From Sideroxydans sp. (lineage in GTDB: Bacteria; Pseudomonadota; Gammaproteobacteria; Burkholderiales; Gallionellaceae), in assembly GCA_028710605.1 (NCBI GenBank), contig JAQTTU010000011.1:62001-126000 (forward strand): a stretch of 64,000 nt of DNA. Direction: 5' to 3'. The translations under genes were made by a program, and so were the position numbers. The number at the start of each line of letters is the position of its first letter. Position 1 is the stretch's first letter. Below, piece by piece: positions 52,056-61,093 of this stretch. The notes beneath the pieces were generated by a model. That model made no database searches, was not told where the DNA came from, and saw nothing but the letters and a program-made list of their open reading frames with translations.

Positions 52056-53528
52056 ATGCGTGCGAACAATGAACCTCAGGTAGTTATTGACTGGAATGTG
52101 GGCGACTTTCACATTTATATCGATTGCGATTTTACCGTTGAGGAAGTACACGGGGTTGGAGTAGGAGACGCGCTCATCAAATGGGGTGATCTTGAGTTGC
52201 TGAAAGAAAAACTGGTCATCCTCCAATACTTGAACGATGAAATTATCCTGTCGGGCAACGCCAAGCTGTTTCACCATCCGAGCGTCTTTCAACTTGAAGG
52301 TTTGTTTCAGTTGAACACGACGAAATCGCATTTCGGAATAAATGGCGATGCGAAAGTTTCTCTTCTCGGATTCATTCTCGCCGGATGCACGCTGCATCTG
52401 GCAGAGAAACACGTCGCATTCAACGGAAAGCTATTTGGCAACGAAATCACGTTCATTGTTTCAAAAGAGCCGGATCTTCTTGTTGTGGGAAAAACAGTCA
52501 AAGATCAGTCCGATGCGGTACTGCTCATCAAGGATTTTTCTTCAATTACCAAAATCCAGAAGAATACTGGCCAGACGGATTTTAGCTTTACCTTTGCCGA
52601 ATTCATCGACCTCAAAGGACACTTCGATTACGGGTCGAATAACGCTCATGGCACGGTTGATATAAGTTTTTTGAAAAACAAACTCTTCACCGGCACGCTG
52701 GATGTCAAAGATAATATTTATGACATCCACGGCAATCTGGATGTGTTCCCCGCATCAACCGCAGCGACATCAATGCAGTTCAACATTCATCTCGATGGAA
52801 AATTCGACGATGCGGGACTTACTCTGGTTGGCAGCAACTCGGTTGGAATAATCGGATTGCTTAACTTGTTTACGAAAGCATCCATCAACAACGGCATGCC
52901 CGAACTGCAATCCAAAGTCACCGTGTTGGGAGCCGATTACATCGCCACATCGGGGCTATATCCGTACAACGGCAACATTGCCTTTTGCATGAGCTATGTC
53001 ACGCCGCCGGTTTATGTCTGGTTCATTACCTGGATGCAAATTATTCCCGCCATTACTTACTACTTCATGGTGTCGCCTGCGGGCTTGTACGGCCCATCAT
53101 TTTTCAAACCATCGGGATGGCCAGCAGCTGCCGATGCATTGCCGATTGCAGACGCTTCAACACAAGCAATACGCGTAAAGGAAGAAGAGCTTCCCACGCC
53201 GAAGCAGAGCATCGAACACATAATCCATTTGTTGGATGCAGCCATTGATGCGCCCTGCACCCTGACTCATCAGGCGGCACTGCTAACCACGCTAATCTAC
53301 CGGGCTGAATTTAACGCCGAAGCAGAACGGGCAATCAGCCTATTTAAAACGGAAGCGCTCGCGAAAATTGAAAATAATATTTTCAGCCAGCTTGCCCGCA
53401 ACGCTGCCGACCTGGCCGAAGTTGATGAGCTGATATTTCAAAAAATCAACGGCCGAACCACGGTAACCGCCAAATCGAAGCACAAGGTGCTGAAAACATT
53501 TGCCGATAATTTCTTCGGGATTTTTTAA
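52056..53528 (+). CDS. Large protein of unknown function
   Basis: 490 residues from an ATG that follows AAGGA by 7 bases; another ATG at 52041 would add five residues but has no ribosome site. First ~330 residues are rich in beta strands with a repeating pattern (FQLEGLFQLN, HFGINGDAKVSLLG, VAFNGKLFGNEI, LKGHFDYGSNNAHGTVDISF), like a beta-solenoid. A hydrophobic stretch near residue 330 (VYVWFITWMQIIPAITYYFMV) could cross a membrane; the last ~120 residues are helical. AT-richer than its surroundings. No family assigned. Confidence 0.65.
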   Translation: MRANNEPQVVIDWNVGDFHIYIDCDFTVEEVHGVGVGDALIKWGDLELLKEKLVILQYLNDEIILSGNAKLFHHPSVFQLEGLFQLNTTKSHFGINGDAKVSLLGFILAGCTLHLAEKHVAFNGKLFGNEITFIVSKEPDLLVVGKTVKDQSDAVLLIKDFSSITKIQKNTGQTDFSFTFAEFIDLKGHFDYGSNNAHGTVDISFLKNKLFTGTLDVKDNIYDIHGNLDVFPASTAATSMQFNIHLDGKFDDAGLTLVGSNSVGIIGLLNLFTKASINNGMPELQSKVTVLGADYIATSGLYPYNGNIAFCMSYVTPPVYVWFITWMQIIPAITYYFMVSPAGLYGPSFFKPSGWPAAADALPIADASTQAIRVKEEELPTPKQSIEHIIHLLDAAIDAPCTLTHQAALLTTLIYRAEFNAEAERAISLFKTEALAKIENNIFSQLARNAADLAEVDELIFQKINGRTTVTAKSKHKVLKTFADNFFGIF

Positions 53529-53581
53529 GAATGCGCCGGGGACTTGCATTGCGACATCGCCTGCCGCGCGGAGCCTGAGCC

Positions 53582-54115
53582 TTGTCTTCCATCCGCGCTT
53601 GCCCGCTTCCCGACGTTGCGCTGCTGAACACTTGTCTGGCGAATGGTGAATACACGGATTGCTTCGCGGCGGATGTGGCCGGTTCGATTTCACACGAACA
53701 ATTTGTGGCCGCGTTCTACACCACGTTTGTGTTCAAGCTGGAACGGGCGATCCTGAAGTGGGCGGTGGCGAAACCATCCACGGATGCTCAAGCCAAACAG
53801 TTGGCCGCAGGCGCAATCGACGAGTTCGCCGCGTGGCATGTCGAGCAGCGCTGCCCGGATCAATTGCTCATGTCGGATTTTCAATCGCGCACCCGTTCCT
53901 GGCTCATGGTCGCGCCCATTACCGTGGGCAACGTTGCGGGAACGCGTTTGTATTTCGGGTCAGCCGTTGTGCCGGTGACGAACCGCAAGACGGGCGAGAA
54001 GGAACTCGACCCGGTCTTCCGCGCCTTGCTGGGGTTTCACAAAATTTACTCGAAAGTTTTGTTGCGCGCTGCTGTGAACCGATTGAATTCCATTTCCAGA
54101 TCAAGAGTGGAATGA
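53582..54115 (+). CDS. Unknown protein
   Basis: 177 residues from a TTG (start uncertain). FVAAFYTTFVFKLERAILKWAV, WLMVAPITVGNVAGTRLYFGSAV and FRALLGFHKIYSKVLLRAAVNRL are its most structured parts and look like a small soluble alpha/beta domain. No named family. 53 bases after the previous gene, same strand. Confidence 0.55.
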   Translation: MSSIRACPLPDVALLNTCLANGEYTDCFAADVAGSISHEQFVAAFYTTFVFKLERAILKWAVAKPSTDAQAKQLAAGAIDEFAAWHVEQRCPDQLLMSDFQSRTRSWLMVAPITVGNVAGTRLYFGSAVVPVTNRKTGEKELDPVFRALLGFHKIYSKVLLRAAVNRLNSISRSRVE

Positions 54116-54541
54116 AATTGCAGCTGCTATCAGTTCCCTCTCCCGCAGGCGGGAGAGGGGTAGGGTGAGGGGCGTGGGGAGCAAGCCAGTTATATTGCAG
54201 CGCATAGACCCTCATCCCCAGCCCTTCCACCCGCAAGGGGTACGCCGGTGGGTGCCCCGCTGCTACGCAGCGACCCTTCCGCAGTCCCGCCTGCGGGAGA
54301 AGGGAGTAAATTCAAGTATTGAAATAGAAATGAACGAAGGACGGGCGCGCAGCTTCATAAGCCAGCTGCTGCCCGAAGATGCCTGTCAATAGGCGTTCTG
54401 CGACATGCACTTGATGTAGATGCCCGTGAATAGGGCGTTGGCGTGAAGGTGGACGATAAAAATTCGTCTCATCAGTCATCGCACCCAACGCCGCCGCGCC
54501 TTAATCCAAAGCTTGGCGCGGGGCGTATGCCAGCGTAATGC
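54116..54541. other. Intergenic zone of repeats
   Basis: Holds the family D pair (54136-54307) and family B pair (54375-54430); no gene. Confidence 0.65.
54136..54307. repeat. Family D paired repeat
   Basis: CCCTCTCCCGCAGGCGGGAG and distant arm CCCGCCTGCGGGAGAAGGGA, about 125 bases apart with an extra GGGGTACGCCGGTGGG insert. Confidence 0.75.
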
Positions 54542-55870
54542 TTACTGCACGACCCCGAGTTTTCTTGACCACCACGGGGTGATCGCCGGCAGCAAGGTCA
54601 GCGTCCAGATGACGACCCAGGCAGTCAGCGGCATGAGTTGGGTCATTTCCGGGAATTGCGCGACGGTGATAACGGCCAGCACCACCGGGATCACTCCCGT
54701 TTCCCGCACGACACTCATGAAGAGTTTGTCTTTCATGCTGAGGTTGGTGGGCAGCATGGACAACTGCACGGCCACGGGTCGGGCGACGAGGATGAAAGCG
54801 AGCGACACCAGCAGCCCGAGGACGGCGGTATCCCACAAATTTCCCAACGAGACGAAAGGCCCGACCATCATGAAAATGGTGGGCTTGGAGATACTCTCGA
54901 TTTTGACTTCCATGGTGTGCAGAGTCTTGTGGAAATATTCCTTGCCGTGGTTGTAGTTGGCGAGCAGTCCGGCGAGGAAGGCCGCCAGGAAGCCGTTGCC
55001 GTGGATCATTTGCGCCAGCAGGAAGGTGACCAGCGGAATGGCCAGCACCATCGCAAAATCGTAAGTGGTTTCGCCCACGTCGCGTTCGTGGTCGCGCGAT
55101 TTGTAAGTTTCATAACCGTACATTGCACCCCAGCCGATGACACCGGCAATGGCACCGAACAGGAATTGGCCGCCCAGATGCATCATGTTTTCGGCGCTGA
55201 ACAGACCGGAAACCAGCGTGCCCATCGAACCCAAAGCATTGCCCGCCATAATCATGGCGGCAATGGCCGCAACAAAGATAGCGCCCACCGCATCGTTGAT
55301 GGCGCTTTCCGCAACGGCCATGCTGGCGAGGCGTTTGTACTCTTTCTTGAAGACAATGCTTTTCAAGGTCGGGATCAATGCCGCCGGATCGGTGGAGCCG
55401 ATGATGGCCGCAAGCAATGCGGCAACTTTGCCGTCGAGACCCAGCGCCATCAGGATGGGGAACATGACGAAGAAGGTGATGAGATAACCCACCAGCGCGA
55501 TCATCACGGTGGGGAAGGCGATTTTCACAAAATCGCGCCGGTCAACTTCGTCGCCGCCGCCTTTCAGGATGATGGCCGCCAGCGAGGTACACACCACCAC
55601 CGCCAGCATGATTTCCGAGGCGATGGGTGCCAGCGCATCGTGCAAAACGATACCCACCAGAAGCTGCAAGGTGAAGCTGGGGAATACCGTGCCTTCGGAA
55701 TATTTGCTGCAAGCCCAGCCAAACACCAGGAACAATCCCAGACACCACAAGGAATTTGCAATGGCGGTCTCCGTGCCGCCGAGGTGAACTATGCGTTCGA
55801 GAATAGCAGGAGCAGCAAGATTCAACAGATAGGCTGCGACAAACAGGGCGGCAATTTTTATGTAGTTCAT
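54542..55870 (-). CDS. Sodium/proton antiporter (CPA family) 1
   Basis: 442 residues, 11-13 membrane helices. GSTDPAALIPTLKSIV and MAVAESAINDAVGAIF carry the acidic ion-site residues; MIHGNGFLAAFLAGLLANYNHG is the conserved C-terminal part. Moves cations in exchange for protons across the inner membrane. Two more antiporters are encoded within 6 kb. Confidence 0.85.
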   Translation of the reverse strand: MNYIKIAALFVAAYLLNLAAPAILERIVHLGGTETAIANSLWCLGLFLVFGWACSKYSEGTVFPSFTLQLLVGIVLHDALAPIASEIMLAVVVCTSLAAIILKGGGDEVDRRDFVKIAFPTVMIALVGYLITFFVMFPILMALGLDGKVAALLAAIIGSTDPAALIPTLKSIVFKKEYKRLASMAVAESAINDAVGAIFVAAIAAMIMAGNALGSMGTLVSGLFSAENMMHLGGQFLFGAIAGVIGWGAMYGYETYKSRDHERDVGETTYDFAMVLAIPLVTFLLAQMIHGNGFLAAFLAGLLANYNHGKEYFHKTLHTMEVKIESISKPTIFMMVGPFVSLGNLWDTAVLGLLVSLAFILVARPVAVQLSMLPTNLSMKDKLFMSVVRETGVIPVVLAVITVAQFPEMTQLMPLTAWVVIWTLTLLPAITPWWSRKLGVVQ

Positions 55871-56160
55871 GATTGGGTTGATCTTTGGCTTTCAAAAGCA
55901 ATGAGAAATAAAGGGCGGATTATTTGATAAGGGGGATAACTTGTCCACCCGTTTATTCGAAATTTAAGCGGGGCTGCACGCGACGTTGTCGCGCCTCTAC
56001 CCCCGCGCCCCTACCCCCGCACCCCAATGCGACAAGAATTTCCGCTTTGTCGCATTTGCTCCAACCGCCACCGCCCCGCAACCCGCGCCAATGCTGGATG
56101 TACGTTTTGGCGCGTTTATTGCCAATGCTTCTCTTGTCACCACCAAGAGGAGTCATCGCA
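55871..56160. other. Regulatory region of the SIR2-like gene
   Basis: No gene. Contains an inverted repeat TGCGACAA (56028-56035) / TTGTCGCA (56047-56054) and the sigma-54-like element at 56108. Confidence 0.5.
56108..56122 (+). promoter_or_regulatory. sigma-54-like promoter
   Basis: TGGCGCGTTTATTGC, one difference from TGGCAC-N5-TTGC; 39 bases before the ATG. No TGT-N10-ACA site was found upstream. Confidence 0.55.
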
Positions 56161-57018
56161 ATGAGCACTGCATTTGAAAATATCTTCAGCGGTCTGTCCG
56201 ACGGCAGCGTCGTGCCTTATCTGGGCGCGGGTGCGCTGGACGGCGTGATCTCGCCGGATACGGGCAAAGCCATTCCCGCCGACAGCGACAGCCTGATCAT
56301 CGCCATGAACAACGGCCAGCCGATGGCACCCAAGCTGATGTACGAATTTCCGCGTGCGGCGATGAATATGGAGTTGAAGCGCGGACGCTCGGCAGTGAAC
56401 AAATTCCTGGATGCGACTTACCGCGATACGCAGTGGAGTACGTCCGCGTTGCACCAGTGGCTGGCGCAACAAAAGTTGCCCTACATTATCGACGTGAACC
56501 GCGACACGCAATTGCAGAAGCAATACGCGACCACGCCGCACACGCTGATCGTCGGCATTGCGCGCCTGGCAGGCGGCTACCGCTTCCGCATTTTCAACTA
56601 CGACGGCACAAGTTATTCCGCCATCGAGCAGGAGGCGGCCGACACCAGCCTGCCCATCCTGTTCAAGCCGCTGGGCACGCCGCTGCCGGAATCGAACTAC
56701 ATCGCGTCGGATGCCGACTTCGTCGATTACATCACCGAGCTGATGGGCGGCTTCGCCATTCCCTCGTTCGTCAAACGCCTGCGCCAGAACAAACGCTATT
56801 TATTGCTGGGCATGCGCCTCAACCGCGACACCGACCGCATGGTGTTCTCCGACATCATGTTCGGCGCGGACAAGCCCGCAGGCTGGGCGCTGATCCCGCA
56901 TCCGACCGACAAGGAGAAACGCTATCTGGAGCGGCTCAACGTCGAGATCGTGAATGCGCATGTGGCGGATTTTTTGACGGCGGCGGAAAGCTGGAACGGC
57001 AGTCTGGCGGCGGCATGA
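56161..57018 (+). CDS. SIR2-like domain protein
   Basis: 285 residues starting MSTAFENIFSGLSDGSVVPYLGAGALDGV; the GAG near residue 23 and later Tyr/Asp residues resemble the Rossmann start of SIR2-family proteins but the catalytic His-type core is not seen, so NAD binding is only likely. AAGAGGAG precedes the ATG. Followed by a hemerythrin gene 94 bases later. Similar pairs occur by nif genes, as I recall; function unknown. Confidence 0.7.
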   Translation: MSTAFENIFSGLSDGSVVPYLGAGALDGVISPDTGKAIPADSDSLIIAMNNGQPMAPKLMYEFPRAAMNMELKRGRSAVNKFLDATYRDTQWSTSALHQWLAQQKLPYIIDVNRDTQLQKQYATTPHTLIVGIARLAGGYRFRIFNYDGTSYSAIEQEAADTSLPILFKPLGTPLPESNYIASDADFVDYITELMGGFAIPSFVKRLRQNKRYLLLGMRLNRDTDRMVFSDIMFGADKPAGWALIPHPTDKEKRYLERLNVEIVNAHVADFLTAAESWNGSLAAA

Positions 57019-57043
57019 ATCTAAAAAGCGCAGTTGCGGAGTT

Positions 57044-57102
57044 TGTAGGTGCGAATTTATTCGCACGCTCAACGTGTTATGTGCGAATAAATTCGCACCT
57101 AC
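57044..57102. repeat. Family A palindrome, copy 6
   Basis: GTAGGTGCGAATTTATTCGC and mirror between the SIR2-like and hemerythrin genes. Confidence 0.92.
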
Positions 57103-57112
57103 AGTGGATAGG

Positions 57113-57535
57113 ATGAATACTTCTCAAGTGAAGTGGGACGACGCGCGCCACACCCTGGGCATGAACGAGATGGACACCACTCACCGCGAATTCATCGCAC
57201 AAGTGGTCGCGTTAATCTCGGCCAGCGACGCACAATTCCCCGCACTATTTCAAACGCTGGCCGAGCACACTCGCGCGCATTTCGAAGCCGAGGGCAAGCT
57301 GATGCGCGACTCGCATTACAAGGGATTTTCCGAGCATGACAGCGAACACCAGCGCGTGCTGGGTGAATTGAAACTGCTCAGCCGCACTGTCCAGCGCGGA
57401 CAGTTTGCATCGGTGCGCGAGTATGTGCAGGAAGGATTGCCGAAGTGGTTCGATACGCATCTGGCGATGATGGACAGCGCGCTGGTGATGCATTTGAAAA
57501 ATCCCCTTCGACAGGCTCAGGGCGAACGGACATAA
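57113..57535 (+). CDS. Bacteriohemerythrin
   Basis: 140 residues. Di-iron site ligands visible: MDTTHREF, TRAHFEAEGKLM, HDSEHQRVLGE, FDTHLAMMD, i.e. the hemerythrin H...HxxxE...HxxxH...HxxxxD order. It binds O2 and may shield nitrogenase or sense oxygen. The last ~10 residues (RQAQGERT) come from a family H repeat read in frame. ATG at 57113 just after the family A repeat. Confidence 0.88.
   Translation: MNTSQVKWDDARHTLGMNEMDTTHREFIAQVVALISASDAQFPALFQTLAEHTRAHFEAEGKLMRDSHYKGFSEHDSEHQRVLGELKLLSRTVQRGQFASVREYVQEGLPKWFDTHLAMMDSALVMHLKNPLRQAQGERT
57505..57532. repeat. Family H unit overlapping hemerythrin C-terminus
   Basis: CCTTCGACAGGCTCAGGGCG read in frame. Confidence 0.75.
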
Positions 57536-57551
57536 GCGGCGCTTGTTTGGG

Positions 57552-58775
57552 TCATTCGGGTTTGTTTGATTTCGCCCCGTAGAACCATTTGAGCAGGAAC
57601 GGCGGCGACATGGTGGTGAGCGCGATGACGATAAGCAGGGCGGCGTACAGTTCGCCGTTGAGGATGCCCTGGCTGAAACCGAGTTGCGCGAAGATCAATC
57701 CCACCTCGCCGCGCGGGATCATCGACAGGCCAATCGCCATCTGATTGCGTCTCGATTCGCGGATACAAAATCCCGATATGAATTTGCCGAAGAAGGCGAT
57801 CAACAACAGCAATGCGGCCAGTTCCCAGATGAAGGCGGAACCCCAGTTGACCGCGTTCAGGTTGAGCGAAACGCCCACCATCACAAAGAACAACGGCGAG
57901 AAGGTGTGAATCAGCGGGCGCATCTGCTCTTCCAGCCGGTGCGCCAATTTCGGGCTGGGTTTGAACGCCAGCACCGCGCCCCTCCCCATCCACAGCCGGA
58001 AACCGAAATGCTGGCTAAACGCCAATCCGGCGGCAAAACCGCCCATAATTTCGGGCGCGCCGACCGCATGCGCCAGCCACGAGAACAGCAGGATCAACGA
58101 CAGCGCCATGGTCAACAGCAAGCCCGGCGTGGCGGCATGCTGGTCAAAATGGTCGATCAGCATCGAGGCCATCTTGGCCACCAGCGGCGACAGCACCATG
58201 AATAACAGAATGTACAGCCCGACCTCGCCCACCGCCCTGAAAGAGACTTCTTCTTCCACCGAGAACTGGAACATCAGCGCCAGCACCAGCACGCCGAGAA
58301 TGTCGTCCAGCACGGCCGCACCAATCACGATCTGCGCTTCATCCGAATGGCGTTTGCCCAGATCGTCCAGCACGCGCACGGTGATGCCGATGCTGGTGGC
58401 GGTGAGCGTGCCGCCGATGAACAGGGCGGTCAGTTCGGGCAGGCCGAACAGCCAGGTGCTGAGGCTGTAGCCCAGCACAAACGGCAAGCTGAACCCGATC
58501 AGGGCAACCACTACCGGCTTGCTGCCGGAACGCGCCAGGCGCGAAAGGTCGGTATCCATGCCGACCTCGAACAGCAGCAGGATGATGCCGATCTCGGCCA
58601 GCAGTTTCATGGTGGTGTCGGGCGTGACCCAACCCAGCAGCGAAGGACCGATCAACAGCCCGGCCAGCAATTCACCGATCACCGACGGCACGCCAAAACG
58701 CGCGACCGTCTCGGAAAGCAGGCGCGCCGCGATCAGGATAATGGCGAGAAAAAGAAAAAACTGATGCAGTTCCAT
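57552..58775 (-). CDS. KefB-type cation/proton antiporter 2
   Basis: 407 residues, ATG at 58775 (a GTG at 58778 is an alternative). CPA2 hallmarks: GTLTATSIGITVRVL, AVLDDILGVLVL (paired Asp), SRRNQMAIGLSMIPRGEVGLIFAQLG. About 12 membrane helices, no TrkA-N domain at the C-terminus. Potassium or sodium efflux is likely. Confidence 0.85.
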   Translation of the reverse strand: MELHQFFLFLAIILIAARLLSETVARFGVPSVIGELLAGLLIGPSLLGWVTPDTTMKLLAEIGIILLLFEVGMDTDLSRLARSGSKPVVVALIGFSLPFVLGYSLSTWLFGLPELTALFIGGTLTATSIGITVRVLDDLGKRHSDEAQIVIGAAVLDDILGVLVLALMFQFSVEEEVSFRAVGEVGLYILLFMVLSPLVAKMASMLIDHFDQHAATPGLLLTMALSLILLFSWLAHAVGAPEIMGGFAAGLAFSQHFGFRLWMGRGAVLAFKPSPKLAHRLEEQMRPLIHTFSPLFFVMVGVSLNLNAVNWGSAFIWELAALLLLIAFFGKFISGFCIRESRRNQMAIGLSMIPRGEVGLIFAQLGFSQGILNGELYAALLIVIALTTMSPPFLLKWFYGAKSNKPE

Positions 58776-58987
58776 CACGGCATCCGCAGCATGAAAGTGC
58801 CTCTATCTTAATGGCTCATTTCAAACCGGGCGCAATTTTCTGCTTTGATGCCGCAATGCAATTCGTGATCGTCGGTACGTGTGTCTCTCCTCATGGCACC
58901 CGGTTAAGAAAAAAAGCAGGCGAAATGAGCGTCTCCCCTGAAGCTATGCAAGCTTTCGCTCCTTCCCCTTCGAGGGGGAGGGAGTGA

Positions 58988-59275
58988 TCAATCAAACAAA
59001 TCCCGCCAAAATGAATGTTTGCCGCGATAGCCGTGACGGTCGTCGTGGTGTTTGTCGTGGTAGCCGTGGCCGCTGTTGTACGGCTGCGGCGCGGAATGAA
59101 CGGGCTGGCTCACATGCGGTGCTGCTGGCGGCAGTTCGCCCATGCTGCGCTCGATGATCTTGTCCAGCTCGCCCCTGTCCAGCCATACGCCACGGCATTG
59201 CGGGCAATAGTCGATCTCGATACCCATACGTTCTGTCATCAACAAATCGGTGGTGGTGCAAATAGGACATTTCAT
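58988..59275 (-). CDS. TFIIB-type zinc-ribbon protein
   Basis: 95 residues. MKCPICTTTDLLMTERMGIEIDYCPQCRGVWLDRGELDKIIE is the zf-TFIIB ribbon (two Cys-x2-Cys pairs). The tail is His-rich (HGYHDKHHDDRHGYRGKHSFW) and may bind additional metal. ATG at 59275 with AAGGAGACAAC upstream. Function unknown. Confidence 0.85.
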   Translation of the reverse strand: MKCPICTTTDLLMTERMGIEIDYCPQCRGVWLDRGELDKIIERSMGELPPAAPHVSQPVHSAPQPYNSGHGYHDKHHDDRHGYRGKHSFWRDLFD

Positions 59276-59316
59276 GTTGTCTCCTTTTGGGAAAAATAAA
59301 TTCTGCTGCGGGCAAA

Positions 59317-59589
59317 TCACCAATCGGATTTGGGTGCAGCTTTGCTGTCTGCCGTTTCAACGGGTTTGTTCGCCGGTTTTTCCTCGGCTTTGCTTCCTTC
59401 GCCGCGCATCTGCCTGAGCTGTTCCACCGTCTCGTTTCTTAACTCATCAATTTTTTTGACTGCGGTTTTGTTGGCTTCTGCGGCAACCTGATCCGCGAAT
59501 TTTTTCGCCTCGCTGGCGAGCTGCTCTCCGCAACCGGACAACAGCAGCAAGACCGCGAACGTACCCGTGATACCGGCGAAATTAGCCAT
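59317..59589 (-). CDS. Small lipoprotein
   Basis: 90 residues. Lipobox LLSGC at ~16-20, then an alanine/lysine-rich helix (EAKKFADQVAAEANKTAVKKIDELRNETVEQL) and an acidic/charged tail. No family. 41 bases upstream of the zinc-ribbon start on the same strand. Confidence 0.65.
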   Translation of the reverse strand: MANFAGITGTFAVLLLLSGCGEQLASEAKKFADQVAAEANKTAVKKIDELRNETVEQLRQMRGEGSKAEEKPANKPVETADSKAAPKSDW

Positions 59590-59713
59590 GATTGCTCCAG
59601 ATTTGGTGAAGTGAAAGGTGTCGGGAATTGTCGAGGCGACAAGGTAACGCGGCAGCCTTAAGCCGTGCTTAAGGCTGCCGGCGAGTTCGTTTATTCAGCG
59701 GAGCGGGTCTTGC

Positions 59714-60952
59714 TCATGGTGCAGGTGGCGCAGATTGCTTGCCCAATGCACTTCCATATAGCCGTTGAATTATCGGCAGCGGAAAGGCCATCACCAGCAT
59801 GGCTGTGAGTGCGATACTGACCAGCACCACCATGTAGGTGGTGTCGCGTATGGTTTCGCCGCCGGGCACGCCGTATTGCAGTGGCAATGCGGCCAGCACG
59901 GCAGCGGCCAACCCTTTGGGAGCCATCATTGAAGTAAAGGCGGCATCGCGCAGGCTATACGTTTCGCCGCGAAGCACCACACGGGTGAGTGCGAGACGCA
60001 TCGCCAATACCAGCATCACCATGGCAATAGCCACGAGCGCCAGACGCGCCTCGCCGAAATGAATGGAGATGCCGAGATAAACGAAAAAGTAGGTCTTGAG
60101 CAGAAACACCGCCTCACGATAAAACGCGATGTCCATCTCGCTCAACGGCACAATGTTGCGGTCTATGCTTTGCAGGCGGTTCAGACCGATTTTTTCAAAG
60201 TTGGTCAGCGTGATGCCCAGCGTCAAGGCGGCGATGGCACCGGAGAATCCAAGGAATTCGGTCGCGCCATAGACGATGAACACATAAGCCAGCGTGGATG
60301 AAATGGTGTTGGGGAAATCGCGGACTTTTCCCAGCACCATCAACCAGCCGATGCCACCGACCACTCCGATCACCGCCGCAAAGATCAGCGCGGACAACAC
60401 GCTGCCGAGGATTCTGCCCGGTGCTATGCCGCCTTGCGTGTAAATTTGCAGCAGCGCGAACACGCCGACGATACACAGCACATCAGTGAGCGCCGATTCC
60501 AGCACCAGCACGGTGGTGGGTTTCTCCGTCAATTGCAGCGCATTGACTATCGGGATAACCACGGCAGAGGATGTGCCGCCCAGTGTGACTCCGAGCATGG
60601 CAGCGGGGAGAAGTGTCAGGTCGAGCAGATAATAACCAAGCAGTGCGACGATGAGTGTGGTCAGCGCGAAGCACCAGAACGTGAGCACTCCGGCAGTGCC
60701 CAGCGACTTTCCCAGCACGCTCAGATTCAGCGAGGTGCCGCTTTCAAACAAAATCACCACCAGCGCGATGGTGGCGATGAGCGTGCCGAGCTTGCCGAAA
60801 TCCTCGGGCGTGACAACCCCCAACAGCGGCCCGATCAGAATGCCGATCAACATCAGCACCAGTACATCGGGAATACTGGTCTTGCGAAATTGCAGCGTCA
60901 GAAAATGCGCGAAGAACACCATCACGCCGATGATCAGGATGGTTGTGGACAT
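59714..60952 (-). CDS. Cation/proton antiporter (CPA1-like) 3
   Basis: 412 residues, about 12 membrane helices. GGTSSAVVIPIVNAL and LVLESALTDVLCIVGV hold the ion-site residues of NhaP/CPA-type exchangers; GLAAAVLAALPL is near the C-terminus. No cytoplasmic regulatory domain. Monovalent cation exchange is likely. Confidence 0.83.
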   Translation of the reverse strand: MSTTILIIGVMVFFAHFLTLQFRKTSIPDVLVLMLIGILIGPLLGVVTPEDFGKLGTLIATIALVVILFESGTSLNLSVLGKSLGTAGVLTFWCFALTTLIVALLGYYLLDLTLLPAAMLGVTLGGTSSAVVIPIVNALQLTEKPTTVLVLESALTDVLCIVGVFALLQIYTQGGIAPGRILGSVLSALIFAAVIGVVGGIGWLMVLGKVRDFPNTISSTLAYVFIVYGATEFLGFSGAIAALTLGITLTNFEKIGLNRLQSIDRNIVPLSEMDIAFYREAVFLLKTYFFVYLGISIHFGEARLALVAIAMVMLVLAMRLALTRVVLRGETYSLRDAAFTSMMAPKGLAAAVLAALPLQYGVPGGETIRDTTYMVVLVSIALTAMLVMAFPLPIIQRLYGSALGKQSAPPAP

Positions 60953-61093
60953 ATATTGCTCACTGGCTGGAAAGGCGGCGGATTATACATGCCGATTTTT
61001 TCGAGCCGGACGCTGCGGGAATCTGAATATTTTCCGGTGTTACAATCGGCCACTCCCTCTTGGCGTTTACGCGTCGCAACCAAGGAGAAGTAT

